NCBI GenBank assembly: GCA_033239005.1
Contig: BSQZ01000001.1
Location: 18,013,500 to 18,077,499 of the forward strand
Source: Lamellibrachia satsuma
Taxonomy: Eukaryota > Annelida > Polychaeta > Sabellida > Siboglinidae
DNA: 64,000 nucleotides
Direction: 5' to 3'
Shown here: one piece after another, positions 47,197 to 59,400 of the stretch
Layout of the letters: every line of letters begins with the position of its first letter
Position numbering within the stretch: the first letter of the stretch is position 1
The notes under the pieces: generated by a model
Database searches by the model: none
Told to the model about the DNA's origin: nothing
What the model saw: the letters and a program-made list of their open reading frames with translations, nothing else
Made by a program: the position numbers and the translations under genes

Positions 47197-47559
47197 CACA
47201 CACAATATATTCAAAGGAATTAAAAATAAATTAAAACAAACAAATCATTAAAAAAAAAATTTTTTCCTGACTAATATCAACTTACTTCATTGTCTAGGTC
47301 AACGTTTGATCTATAGGATACTGTAGGTACACTGATCTACAAGAAAACCTCCATTAGTTCATTTTATGATCCAAGCTTTTGTTGAAGTTGAGAAGAAAAA
47401 GGAAAGAAAGAACAAACCAGAAATCTTAGTAATACTATCTTAAATTAGACTTCACCTAAATGTGTGTTTAAAGGGTATAAATTTACAAAATATTACATCA
47501 ATAAATTATTATCAAACACTAAATAAATAAAAATAAGAGAAGCATATAAGAGAAGAAGT

Positions 47560-47605
<46 letters not shown>

Positions 47606-50600
47606 TACATCTAAAGAGAAAATTCCCCATTATCATGGTAATGCATCAACTTTGCAATGCTAAGTTATTAATTATTATCGTACATGCATAGATTAAAAAC
47701 TGTTGTGCATATTAATTAGCCAGCCACTGTCCACTCGCCATCTGGGTGTGATGCTTTGGATGGCAACCTTAATAGATCTTATGAATTCATTAATCAAAAC
47801 ATTATATGTCACTTACCTTATGGGCTTTTTCTAGCTCGACAAGGATATTGTCCAATTCAAATGGAACATCTTTCAGTGCTGTAATCGTACAAACAGACTA
47901 AGGTATGTGTCACTCACAAATTAAAACATTCAGTGGCAAACAATCATGTGTATGTTGTTTCCAGAGCAGGAAGATTTAACTGCATAGAACTTAGCAGCGA
48001 GCTAAGCTCGCACAGAATTATCCTTTGCCAATTCAAGTTAAATATATTAAATAGGCTGCACAAACCAAAGGCAGTGGTGGTAGGCTCTCGTTATAGGGAA
48101 CACGTTGGGACTTAGCCAAACTATTCCATGTATCTGATGTTCCTTACGCCCATAGGTATAGAAAACAGTGCAGGTCAGAATGTGGATCTAAAAGTTGTTC
48201 CTTATAAGCGGATGTTTGTTACATCGGGAGTCGTTATAGCAAGAGACCACTGTCGCACAAACAAAGAAGCTTGTTATAATTTTATAATACAATAATATCA
48301 TAGTTTGACAAAGTTAGTTATAAATTTGCCTTCAGTGCTAACAGAAAGTGTTCATGTACCAAAAAGGAAATGGTACAAGCCACATTGCTACAGCAACACT
48401 TGTAGCACCACTTCTTCGTTAAACTCACGGTTTTCCTTGCTAACACTCTGGCGATGTTGCATGGGTGGCGCCAATGATGTGTTGTAAGGCGGACTTGGTG
48501 ACATGGCATTGTAGCTGGTACTTGGTGTCACCAGGCCACATGAATACATCGATAAGCCACTGGCCAAGGACTGCTGACTTGTTGCTGTGTGATAGCTGCA
48601 AAGACCAGACACAACTAGGTGAGAATGAGGGACGCTAAACCTATGGCACTCACTGCACGAGAAATCTTAGGAACAAAAGGACTTTATCCAATAACCCAGT
48701 GCAGTGCCTTTCTAAGCAGAAACATACAATCTTAGTTTTGTTTCTTAAAGCCTTCCTGAAAATTAAAAACAATGCACCTCAATAGAAAATATATGCAGTC
48801 ACCCAAAACCGATGGACGTGACTGGAACCACAATGCTTAAATATTGTTCTGGTTTTTTTAGAAGTTGAGGCAGAACTGGCCTGTGTGAACAGCATATTAG
48901 TCAAGAGCTGATTCTTTCAATTCTGATTTACATTTACAGATGCCAACCAATCACTGTGTGTTCTTTCTAATTCCCTTCCCAACCAGATCCAATAATTTAA
49001 TAAAAATGTATTATAACAGGCAAGTTCTGGAACGCCTCCAAATTCTGTATAATCAGTGTAACTTTTTCACTGATGCTGTGAATCTATCGTTATAATTGAT
49101 TATAATCAAAGGAATATTTTTCATTTCAGGGTGCCGATTTCAATTATAACTAGAATTCTGGCATACACACATATAATTAATAAATAAACAATTACTGGTG
49201 TCTTTACCAAGTACACGATATACTAAAATGTCTATTTTTCTGGGCAGCAGAACATCATTGTTTAATTTTGTAATGGATTTGATCATTAACTTTTAAAAGA
49301 GACAAGAGAGGAGCATTACTTGTAAGGGTCGTAATACTGAGACATAGAGGGTTGTGGAGGCACCCCCTTATTCCAACCAGGCTGCATAGACAGGTGCTGC
49401 ATTGCTGGCAGTGGCTGCTTCCGCTGTGCCAGGTGTAGCGGGGATGGCAGCTGCTCGATAGACAGTGGACTGGGCAACACACTGCCTATCCTCACGCATA
49501 TTGTCATTCCATTCAGCTCCCTACGGTGGGGAAGAAGGAAAGTGATAATTAAGGTGTAACAATAGGCCAAGTAAAAAAGAACATGTTTCTCGTCTGGACT
49601 TTTTTAAGGAAGAGGGAGGCCCTTATTTATTATTTAATATGATTTTTTTGTAATTTTGTTCTTGAAGATGGCCACTGTGTAGAAGGCACATAGTATCATA
49701 GCCATAGTTGCCCCACAACATAGAGCTACACACTATAGGATACACAAAGTATGAATTGAAAGCCTATCAGTACTTCACATGACAAGGTTTGAACCGGGAT
49801 TTTTCGTAGCACTGAAAAATGTTTTAAAATAATCTTTTTTCAATAAAAAGTAATAAATGGAGGCGACAGCCAAAAAGGAAGCAGATGGGGACGAGAAACA
49901 TGTTTTTACTTGACCTTATTGAATCAGTGCTCAGCCACTGACAGCCACTGAAACTTATTGAATCAGTGCTCAGCCACTGACAGCCACTGAAACTTATTGA
50001 ATCAGTGCTCAGCCACTGACAGCCACTGAAACTTATTGAATCAGTGCTCAGCCACTGACAGCCAGTGCAACCGTTTCATATTAAAACAACAATGTTAACC
50101 AAACACCTGAACATAATGATTATTCTGATTTATTTTTAAAATCCTAAATTTGTAAAAAAAATAGTTGCACCATGAAACAATGGCAAAGTACTATTTTAAC
50201 ACGCTGCATTAATGCACAGTACTACAGACATCTACAGTACTTTACAGGTGCCAAATTGTCAGACAAGCTGGTTAATATGTACATGGTTGGATATGTATTT
50301 TTATGGATGACTTGGGTTGTGAGTGATGAAATAGCACCTACCTTGGCCCTTTAACAGTGAAGTCTTTAGGGATGCTTCTCTTTTCACTCAACATGATCAC
50401 TTCACAAATGGCAGTATGCACCGAGTTTCTAGGCTTCATCTTAACACAGATGACCTTTTTCTTTGTTGCTTTCTCTCCTGCAGAAAACATCTCATTTCCA
50501 GCAACTGCTTCACGAGCTATTATATACACCACTAATGTTTCTCTAGGAATATTTTATACACAGCCTGTTTATGTATTCGGTAGCCAACTTTAACTGTGTT

Positions 50601-52638
50601 TAAAACCTTTGTATACTACTAAATTAACAATCAAATGAGAATAGATGTTCAGAAACCAAACCAGGTAATGATATCTTAAGGAAATGGAACAAATAAAACG
50701 AATGTTATATGTAATCAATGTCGATAAATTAACGAGGTCTGTGTCGAATGCATGGTGACATTATATTAAATAAATCAACATTGTGTTGTTTGACATTTCC
50801 CCAAATTAATAATTTATGACATCAAATTTCAATCAGATACAACTATTATTAAATAAGCACAACAAAGTTAATTCTTGACCACACAACAATAGCAACATTC
50901 GGACAGATATTTCTCACATGTAAACAAATCCATCATTTTGTTGTGTTCGTTATTGTACATTTTGTTTAGTTTCATAAAAATTAAATCTGTTTTCATAAAT
51001 TTAAACCTGCACATTTAAAAGTTATTTAATCTAAGGCTACTGAAATAATTACTTAGACGTTTCATATTTTTGTCAAATTCGCTGCCTGTATAACTTTAAG
51101 AATTCAGGTAAGTTGGTTAGATCTTACCTGGACTTACCATTGTCACGAGTGAATTGAATCATTGTGTAGCCGGTTGGTGGCACGTCCTTCTCCCCCATTA
51201 ACATGATGTCCACAAGTATCTTGTCAGCATCACTCTGAGAGGCAGCACAAAGTCATAGAATCACTTGTTATTCCCATTTCCTCTTGTACATCAGCAGATT
51301 TGAGTCTACATTATGGGACAGTATTAACATGTCTGCTGACAAAATGTATGTGTTTATGGTATGATATACATATTTATGGTATTTGCAATTGCGTTTACGC
51401 ATTGAAAATCAACAGTATATGTACTGACATACCCAGTATTCATGTTGCACATTCCTGCAATAGCAAAGAAAGCGGTCTGTGTGCGCACCAAAGAAGCTCA
51501 CTGGCCACAGGTTACAACTCTCATGTGTATCATGTGTTGTACATAGCTGAAACAGAAATAGCACCCATCAGGATGACTAAACGACATCCAGTGAAAATGT
51601 ATGATCAATAAAATGTTTTCATGATGAGACTTTTATATGTGAATTCAATTATTTTTCCGTTTTAAGGGGATATATTATATTATTTTTTCTGTGGTTATCA
51701 AATTCTTGATATGTACCAATGTACCAAAATATGCAGAAATTAAATAAAGCTGCTCTAAGGTACATGTTATTTTTGGGCGTTGAGTTCACATACTTTTTCA
51801 TATGGAATTGGTATTTTATAATTGGAATTTTTGAGGTGCAATTGGAATTTGTAATAGATACTACCTGGAATAACTTGTGGCACCTCTGGTGCATAATTAA
51901 CAATAACATAAAGGTGAAATAGCGTGATATTGTCAACGGAAGTACAACATAATTTGCGCTCTGAAATAATCATGTATCATGGCCATGGTCAATCGCGTCA
52001 ATCGATGCTAGCGTTGTGATTTCATTTTAATATCAGTAAGCATTATTGTTGGTCTCTAATTTGAAGTACAAGTTGTACTTCCATCGACAATTGATCCGGT
52101 GATGCAATTGCGTTTATAAACGCCCTCCGTCCAGGGTTGCTTGATTTAAATCATTGATTTATGATTTTTTTTACTTCCGATTTTTTAATCGCTGATTTAT
52201 ATGAATTTAACACAAATAATTGTTTACAAGCATCGACAAAGTTTTGTGTGGTTTTTAATACAAAACCACAAAGTGCGCACACTTGTGTAGCTGTAATGAC
52301 ACCAGATAGCCTGATAGTAAAATATTTTATGACATTGTGTATACCAGATTTTTTTTAAAATCAAATAAATAAAAAAAATCCGATTTAAATAAAAAAATCC
52401 AATTTTTTTAATAAAAAAATCATATGATTTTTTTCAACCCTGCCTCCGTCTATAGTGATCAAAAACATGACACGACTATTGGTGTGTAACTGGAATTTAT
52501 ATACAATTTTTAATTGTTCAGTTTTCTTTAACCAATATCTTTGTTTTCTATTTCACATTTGAACAATTCTGCAACCTTATTATATGATTGCCTTTTCACC
52601 AAAATATAGCTTGTGTCATTCTAATGTCATGTCATGTA

Positions 52639-52671
<33 letters not shown>

Positions 52672-52799
52672 GCATGTCATTTTCATGTAACAATAACAAT
52701 AAATATTACGCTTACGACATCGTAACCTGTCGGGCATGAAGCCATACGAGACACGACGCAGAGGCCAGTTATTGGCCGATCACGATCTGGTCGTGACAT
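46823..52799 (-). CDS. MVB12B: MVB12, ESCRT-I complex subunit (MABP and UMA domains)
   Basis: Nine exons with consistent phases: 52716-52799, 51433-51546, 51138-51234, 50342-50477, 49320-49520, 48429-48595, 47817-47878, 47286-47336 and 46823-46909. They give 996 bases, 332 residues plus stop; human MVB12B has 319. The MABP domain covers about residues 9-155. Its repeats show PITGLCVVSR...CPTGYDV, ESCNLWPVSFFG...DRFLCYC, ILVDIMLMGEKDVPPTGYT and VICVKMKPRNSVHTAICEV, then ELNGMTICVRIG. A Pro, Ser, Gln and Tyr-rich linker follows. The C-terminal UMA domain has DVPFELD and YSYSFSQEEAAVGRVLP, the part that binds the ESCRT-I core. ESCRT-I sorts ubiquitinated cargo into multivesicular bodies; the MABP domain binds acidic membranes. 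Choice between the A and B paralog is not meaningful in an invertebrate. Intron 1 holds a hAT MITE. Confidence 0.94.
47163..47195. repeat. (CA)n microsatellite
   Basis: A CA dinucleotide run within a longer CACA/CGCA-rich patch (about 47017-47210). A flanking phrase GATTGACACTGTCATG occurs twice (about 46938 and 47044), marking a roughly 106-bp duplication. Confidence 0.9.
47563..47603. repeat. (AT)n microsatellite
   Basis: A TA run of about 40 bases in MVB12 intron 7, between exons 7 and 8. Confidence 0.95.
47722..47785 (+). mobile_element. CR1-like LINE 3'-UTR fragment
   Basis: CCACTCGCCATCTGGG followed shortly by TTTGGATGGCAA matches the 3' UTR of the LINE at 12385-12445 (CCACTTGCCATCTGGG, TTGGATGGCAAA). 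Only the last part of an element is present, inside MVB12 intron 7. Confidence 0.65.
49918..50067. repeat. 39-bp minisatellite, about 4 copies
   Basis: GAATCAGTGCTCAGCCACTG starts at 49921, 49960, 49999 and 50038. Copies are almost identical, so the expansion is recent. It lies in MVB12 intron 4. Confidence 0.95.
52132..52442. mobile_element. hAT-like MITE with perfect 8-bp target duplication
   Basis: It begins CAGGGTTGCTTGATTTAAAT and ends ATGATTTTTTTCAACCCTG, so CAGGGTTG and CAACCCTG are perfect inverted ends. The flanks are identical 8-mers, CCTCCGTC at 52124-52131 and 52443-52450. Inside are repeated AAATC/GATTT words at both ends. At 311 bp with no coding capacity it is a MITE. It lies in MVB12 intron 1. 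Confidence 0.93.
52645..52671. repeat. (AT)n microsatellite
   Basis: A short TA run just outside exon 1 of MVB12, on the intron side. Confidence 0.9.
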
Positions 52800-53341
52800 A
52801 ATGGATGACTTAACGCATCTTGGATGCAGCCAGCACCAGCAATGCTGAAACATAATTCAGGGTCATGAGTATGACAGTCCTACTTCTGTTGTACTATGCC
52901 AGGATGCCTATGCCTCTAAATGGCTTTAAAGGCAAATGAACATTTCAATGCCAATGCTGAAGGTGTGATACAATTAATGTTTTAAATTAATTCTATAATG
53001 TGTTATCTTCCTTGCATGCAAGGTTTTATTTATTTTTACAAATAAAAGTAGGTAAATTATTCAAAACTTTAACTGTATAATTATATTAATACCTTATTTA
53101 GGCTTATAAATCTAATTACTGAGTCTGAGCACGCAGACTTGTCCTATGCTGTGGCTATTATTATGAACCTTCAGACTGGGCCTGCCCAGCCCTATGCAGA
53201 ATCGTCTGCCCCATTGACATTACTACATAGAATAGCAAAAGCCAGATAGAAAAAATTGTATGGCGATTGACTTTGCCTAGCCCAGCTCCAGCCCAGGTAA
53301 TACATATTAAATTGGCGCACTCCAACCTATGAACCAATCAG

Positions 53342-55508
53342 CAAAACGGTTTATAAATACGACAAAGGAGATTACACCAAAATGGAAGACTTACTAAACA
53401 TAGACTGGGAGGCAGAAATTTCTAAACACCAGGGAGATGTCCAAGCCCTTATGTCTAAACTTAGACAAACAGAAGAACAATGCATTCCAAAGAAGAGAAC
53501 ATCACAAAGAACCAGAAAGTACCCAGTGCCACTGGATGTGAAAACACGAACCAAAATCAAGAGGAAAAATAGATTGTGGAACAAATTCCTTCTAACTAAA
53601 GATGTCCAAAATTACCAGGAATTTTGTCGACTTCGAAATCAAGTCAGGAGACTGACAAGAAAGGCACAAAAGCAATATGAAAAGGATATCATTAACCAAA
53701 TAAAACAGAATCCCAAGAAGTTCTGGCAGTATGCCCAGGCAAAAATGGCGACAAGAATAGGAATACCTAACTTGATAAAAAGCGAAGATGACAAAGATGA
53801 CCTGACAAAGTCTGACTCGGAAAAAGCACAGGTGCTGGCTGACTACTTCTCCTCAGTATTTACAAGAGAACCAGAAGGCGAAACTCCAGAGGAACCAATA
53901 AGATGTTCCAAGACAATCAAACTTTGTACTATCAACCCATCAACAGTGACATCGAAGTTAAAGAAACTAAAGACATTCAAATCACCAGGGCCAGATGGTC
54001 TCCATCCTCGTGTCCTACACGAATTGGCGAACTGTATCAGTACTCCACTATCCATCACGTTTAACACATCACTGACAACAAGCGTGTTACCCACAGACTG
54101 GAAAACAGCAAACATGCCCGCAATTCACAAGAAAGGCAACAAAAATCAAGCGCAGAACTATAGGCCAGTCAGTCTTACCAGCATAGCAGGAAAAATATTA
54201 GAGCAAATAATCAGAGACAATGTCACTGAACACATGACAGATTATGACCTGTTGAGTGACAAACAATTTGGTTTTATTAAGGGTTGCTCCACAGTTCTCC
54301 AACTACTAAAAGTACTTGACTCCTGGACCGATACACTAGAAAATGGTGGATGTATAGATGTAGTTTACTGTGACTTTATGAAAGCATTTGACAAGGTTCC
54401 ACATAGTCGACTTATAGGGAAACTCCAGAGCTATGGTATCAAGGGAAAATTCTAGACTGGGTTGCAGCTATGCTGTCCCACAGATGTCAATGCGTTAGAG
54501 TTAACAACTCATTCTCATCTTGGCAGAAGGTCACCAGTGGTATACCACAAGGATCAGTGATTGGCCCTCTGCTATTTGTGATCTTTATAAATGATTTACC
54601 AGAAGTTATTAAGAGCTCTGAGCTATTCCTATTCGCAGACGATATGAAGCTCTTCCATGCAATCTACACTGAAGAGGACCGCACAAGTTTGCAACAAGAT
54701 CTAATCCTTGCCAAACAATGGACAAACACATCAGTCTTAAAATTTCACCCAAATAAATGCAGCCACATGAGAAACGGACTATCAAACATAAGAAATGACG
54801 GATACACACTGGGACCTGAACACATAACAATTACAAGCACAGACAAGGTGAAAGATATCGGAGTCACTTTCGATTCATCGCTTAACTTTGAGGCACATGT
54901 CAGAAAAAATAAATAAAGCCAATTCGCTTATGGGGATAATTCGGTGAACTTTCGATCACATGGATGAGCAGTGTTTTTCTACAATTTTTAAGTCTCTTAT
55001 CCGCCGACACATTGAATAAGCTAATCGAATATGGTCTCCACACCTAAAGAAGCATATCACATCTCTTGACAATGTTCAACGTAGAGCAACCAAATTAATT
55101 CCTGGTTTTAAAGACATTGAGTATAAAGAACGTCTACGGAAACTGAAATTACCAACTTTAGCATACCGTCGCCTCAGAGGAGACATGATTGAACTATATA
55201 AAATCCTAACAGAGAAATATGATGCAGCTGTCTCATCCAATTTTGTGACATTGAGGGTCAATGAATTAGATACGAGAGGGCACCACCTAAAAATATTTAA
55301 AGAAAGATGTCGATTAAACATAAAAAAACTCATTTATACACGGATGCACATATATATGGAACAGCCTCCCACAGTCTGTGGTAGGGGCTCCATCGGTACA
55401 GTCATTTTAGAGGAAAATAGACAAGTTGTGGAAAAATCATCCAATCAAGCTAGATTACACTGCCCCACCCCTATCCTGGAAACCATCAGACGCATGCGCT
55501 CAATCTGA
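53342..55508 (+). mobile_element. Second LINE (Jockey/CR1-group), 5'-truncated and frameshifted
   Basis: Coding homology starts near 53350 (TVYKYDKGDYTKMEDLL, the linker between endonuclease and RT), so the endonuclease is missing. The RT is open to a stop at 54453-54455 and shows [28 protein letters not shown] and [19 protein letters not shown]. One frame change leads to SGIPQGSVIGPLLFVIFIND and the intact catalytic LFADDMKLF. A second break near 54915 and several stops precede SLDNVQRRATKLIPGFKD and RRLRGDMIELYKILTEKY. It is dead. It belongs to a different subfamily from the 9-12.5 kb copy (FADDM rather than FADDT, long Lys-rich linker). It lies upstream of MVB12 exon 1, on the opposite strand. 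Confidence 0.9.
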
Positions 55509-55799
55509 ACTGACGATAAACGCGAGAGCTGGCATAAGAGGCAGTACAGCCTAATATCCAGAAGAAGACCTATATAAGAACCTGTAAGTATATCTATATG
55601 TTAGAAAACAACATACAACACTCAAAGTCTCAATAGTGTAATACAGTGTGCATATTACGATGAACACACATGTATCACATATATTTTACGACACCTTTCT
55701 TGCGTTTACATATATACAACAATAGTTATACAAAATAACGCAAACAAATTGTGTACCTGGTATTGGCTCAATAAAATCAAACGAACTTCCAAGTCCCGC

Positions 55800-55835
55800 G
55801 AACTTTTAATTTCCGCTTCCGGTTGCGAACTCTAC
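55800..55835 (-). promoter_or_regulatory. Candidate promoter patch with tandem ETS-type sites
   Basis: Read on the minus strand the sequence is ACCGGAAGCGGAAAT, two overlapping ETS-family core sites (GGAA) of the kind common in housekeeping promoters. About 60 bases further on comes a possible donor, CCAG|GTACAC. It could belong to an untranslated first exon of MVB12, which lies downstream on this strand, or to a gene to the right. No transcript evidence is available. Confidence 0.3.
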
Positions 55836-56139
55836 ATCATGCAAAACTGCAGAAAGTCAGACGTCGAAACCTAGCTACTGAAAAGGCAACAGTCGGTGGT
55901 GAGGAGTGAAACTTGAATTTGCGATTGCAGTATATCCTCAGCAAGTTTGTTGTGTATTACTATAACAATATTTGGACTCGGTAGACTATTGTTAGCATGA
56001 AAATAGTTGCTTTGTTGTTTAATTCAGGATTTGTTTGCCGTATTTACCAAGGACGGCGGCTGGCATCCGCCAGTTACTAGTTTTATACGAATTGCATAGT
56101 CGTTGCAGTATCATGTAAATTCAATACCTAGACCAATGT

Positions 56140-56400
56140 CTAACCAGGTGTGACAATCCCACCAGGTGTGACAATCTCAAACACGTTTCACAATCTCAAC
56201 CAGGAGTGACAATATCAACCACGTTTGACAATCTCAGCCAGATTTCACAATCCCAACCAGGTGTAACAATCACAACCATGTTTGATAACCTCAACCAGCC
56301 GTGACAATATCAACCATGCACGTTTGACAATCCACACCTCCCAACCAGGTGTGACAATGTCAACCAGGTTTGACAATCCCAACCAGATGTGACAATATCA
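56140..56400. repeat. Degenerate 19-bp tandem repeat, left part
   Basis: The approximate unit is CAACCAGGTGTGACAATCT with many substitutions and small length changes. The array is interrupted at 56408-57165 by an inverted-repeat element and then continues. Confidence 0.88.
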
Positions 56401-56407
56401 TGCAGGC

Positions 56408-57165
56408 CAGTGCTCGAAATGACCACTGACTCTTGGGGAGTCCCCTAAAAATATTGGTCACCCCCAGAAAAAATCTTCTTTTCGGGCACCGTATTGAACA
56501 TTAGCGCCTATTTTTTTTTAACTTGCTTGCTATCATAGCGACCTGTAGTTATTTTTACCAACTTAGGTTGAATGGACTTGTAGGTCGCTCTGAATAAGGG
56601 CGTCTGTTAAATGACTAAATTGTAAATTGTGGTCTAAACCATTGTTTCTGGAGTAATGCGCTTGCAGACACATAGCTCTGTAATTCTGAGAAGTAAAATG
56701 CTGAGGTAAAATGTGCCTCAACTAGACACTCATTGGTGGCATTACTGCAGACACCCAACAGATGACGCCCTTAACCACAGAACACACACTCGTCAATGAT
56801 ATGAGTGGAATGATTTAAGATGTTTTTAACATTTTTAATTAACTGAATGACAACAGAGTGAGCTGAATGAATCAGCTAAACTACCAACATAATGATGGCG
56901 AGTCCTGCGAAAACCGTCGAGTTAATTCTTGCTGCGAGATCGATCGAGTACGAAAACCGCCGAGTTCGGAGACCGTCGAGTTGTAGCACCGACTAACCAG
57001 AGTAGCCTCACACGCAGCAACAGGTGCAACAGCGGAAGGTAATTACATCGGTACAATTGCGATAAAATGTTCGAGTCCCAAGCTTACATTTTTCTTTCTT
57101 ATGGGAGGTCCCTCGCGCCTTATGAGGGGCCCTGGACCCCCAGACCTCCCTCATTTCGAACACTG
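56408..57165. mobile_element. Inverted-repeat element interrupting the 19-bp array (hAT-like ends)
   Basis: The left end is CAGTGCTCGAAATGA at 56408 and the right end is TCATTTCGAACACTG at 57165. They are reverse complements at 14 of 15 positions. CAGTG-type ends fit hAT elements. Flanking 8-mers (ATGCAGGC, AACCAGAT) do not match well, but the flanks are degenerate repeat DNA. No transposase is encoded. The interior includes a GTCGAGTT-rich part near 56920-56985. Confidence 0.6.
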
Positions 57166-58785
57166 AACCAGATGTGACAATCCCAACCAGGTGTGACACT
57201 CTCAACCATATTTTACATTCCCACCGAAGTGTGACAATCTCAAACAGGTGTGACAATCTCAGTTACGTTTGAATAACCCCAACAATGTCAACCAGATTTC
57301 ACAATCCCAACCAGGTGTAACAATGTCAACCAGGTTTGATAATCTCAACTAGGTATGACAATATCAACCACGTTTGACAATCTCAACGAGGTGTTACAAT
57401 CTCTACCAGGTGTAACAATCTCAACCAGGCATGACAACATCAATCTCAATTGACAATCTCACCAATGTGTAACAATCCCAACCAGGTGTGACAATCTCAA
57501 GCAGACATGACAACGCCAACAAGGTTTGACAATCCCAACCAAGTGTGACAATTTCAACTAGGTTTGACAATCCTAACCAATGTGACAATCTCAACCAGGT
57601 ATGACAATCTCAACCACGATTGATAATCCCAACCAGGTGTGACAATCTCAACAGTGCGTGATAATATCAACCACGTTTGACAATCCCAATCAGGTGTGGC
57701 AATCTCAACATAGTTTGACAATTTCAACCATGTTTGATAATTCCTGCCAGGTGTGTCAATCTCAACCGTGTGTGTCAGTCTCAACCATGTGGTCAATCCC
57801 AACCAGGTGTGACAATCTCAAGCAGACATGACAACGCCAACAAGGTTTGACAATCCCAACCAAGTGTGACAATTTCAACTAGGTTTGACAATCCTAACCA
57901 ATGTGACAATCTCAACCAGGTATGACAATCTCAACCACGATTGATAATCCCAACCAGGTGTGACAATCTCAACAGTGCATGATAATATCAACCACGTTTG
58001 ACAATCCCAATCAGGTGTGGCAATCTCAACATAGTTTGACAATTTCAACCATGTTTGATAATTCCTGCCAGGTGTGTCAATCTCAACCATGTGTGTCAAT
58101 CTCAACCATGTGGTCAATCTCAACCATGTGTGACAGTCTCAACCATGTATGACAGTCTCAACCAGGCGTGACAATCTCAACCACGATTTACAATCTCAAC
58201 CAGGTATGACAATCTCAACCACGTTTGAATAATCCCAACCAGGTGTGACAATCTCAACCAGATTTTACAATCCCAACCATGTTTGACAATCTCAACCGAA
58301 TTTGATAATCCAAACCAAGTGTGACAATCCCAACCAGTTGTGACAATGTAAACAAGGTTTGACAGTCTCAACCAGGCATGACAATATCAACCACAATTTA
58401 CAATCATCTCACCAAGGTGTGCCAATCTCAACCAGTTGTGACAATCTCAAACAGGTGTGACGATGTCAACCACATTTGACAACCTCAACCAGACGTCACA
58501 ATGTCAGCTTCGTTTGACAATCTTACCAAGGTTTGACAATCGCAACCTGGTGTGACAATCTCACCAAGGTTTGACAATTCCAATTAGGCTTGACAATCTC
58601 AAACACGTTTGACAATCTCAACCAGATGTGACAATTCCAACCATGTGTGGCAATCTCAACCACGTTTGACAATCTCCACCAGATGTGACAATCCCAACCA
58701 TGTGTGGCAATCTCACACGTGTGACAATCTCAACCACGCATGACAATATCATCCACGTTTGAGAATCCCAACCAGGTGTGACAGT
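57166..58785. repeat. Degenerate 19-bp tandem repeat with a 321-bp higher-order duplication
   Basis: The unit is approximately CAACCAGGTGTGACAATCT, with variants such as CAACCACGTTTGACAATCT and CAACCATG. About 80-85 diverged units are present. The stretch 57480-57800 is repeated almost base for base at 57801-58121, so a large duplication occurred after the small units had diverged. Minus-strand frames (WLRLSHLVEIVTPG repeats) follow from the array. Confidence 0.92.
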
Positions 58786-58995
58786 GGGGAGCGGTGGTCT
58801 AATGGTTAGAGCACTCGCCTGTCGATCGAGAGAACGGTGGTTCGATTCCACCTCCGCTGTTTCGAAGCTTGGGCAATTTCGTTTCACCCCACTTTGCCCG
58901 TGCCTTTCGGAAGATACACTAAAAGCTGTTGGTCCAAACTCCTGCGTTAGCTCAAGATTGGGCTGTTTGGAGTATAACTACTTGAGACTTGAGAC
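58783..58995 (+). mobile_element. tRNA-derived SINE (tRNA-Asp-like head)
   Basis: The head has an A box region (GGTCTAATGGTTAGAGCA), an anticodon-arm remnant whose loop CTGTCGA would carry the Asp anticodon GTC, and a B box (GGTTCGATTCC). Acceptor arms pair only partly and there is no discriminator/terminator structure, so a working tRNA gene is unlikely. The body (GAAGCTTGGGCAATTTCGTT, GGAAGATACACTAAAAGCTG, AAGATTGGGCTGTTTGGAG) is shared with the copy at 61648-61843. It lies within the 19-bp repeat field. Confidence 0.82.
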
Positions 58996-59273
58996 AATCT
59001 CAACCGGTTTAATAATCCCAACGAGGCGTGACACTAGAAACTAGTTATCATAATTCAAATCTCGTGTGACATCCCAACCAGGTAGACAAGTCACAATGTT
59101 ACCTCTCAGCCACCCGGTACCGCCCTGCCTGCAGGTTTGATTGCAGTACATTCATCGCGCCCAACGACCTGTAACTGCCAATCATTCTCCAGTTTCGTTC
59201 TCTTCTACACATTCTCACATTTTTATTTCTGTTCACTCGTGTCGTCCATGTGAGCGTCGTGGGACGCGGTGGT

Positions 59274-59400
59274 CAGCGGACAGAGCGCCCGACTGAGAGG
59301 ACCCGGTTCAAGGCCACCTGCTGCCGTTTCCAAACTTGGGCAGTTTCGTTCACATACTTTGCCTGTGTCTTTAGGAAGATACACTAACAGCCGTTGCATG
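59274..59400 (+). mobile_element. tRNA-derived SINE, third copy, source of a minisatellite
   Basis: GACGCGGTGGTCAGCGGACA, a B-box-like GGTTCAAGGCC, AACTTGGGCAGTTTCGTT and AGGAAGATACACTAACAGCC follow the SINE order. The tail part then runs into the 47-bp tandem array, which repeats the GGAAGATACACTAACAGCCG segment. Confidence 0.75.

Noticed and set aside
49920..50070. A further exon-derived repeat like the TRUB2 case, looked for in the 39-bp array of MVB12 intron 4
   Set aside because: Neither strand of the 39-bp unit matches a neighbouring MVB12 exon or carries a proper splice site.
51767..51973. A possible extra MVB12 exon (YVIVNYAPEVPQ) between exons 1 and 2
   Set aside because: It superficially resembles an MABP repeat, but exons 1 and 2 join in phase without it, the domain order is already complete, and its splice sites are weak.
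58787..58865. A possible functional tRNA-Asp gene
   Set aside because: A and B boxes and a GTC anticodon loop can be drawn, but the acceptor and anticodon stems are imperfect. The same head with the same non-tRNA body recurs at 61648-61843, so it is a SINE.
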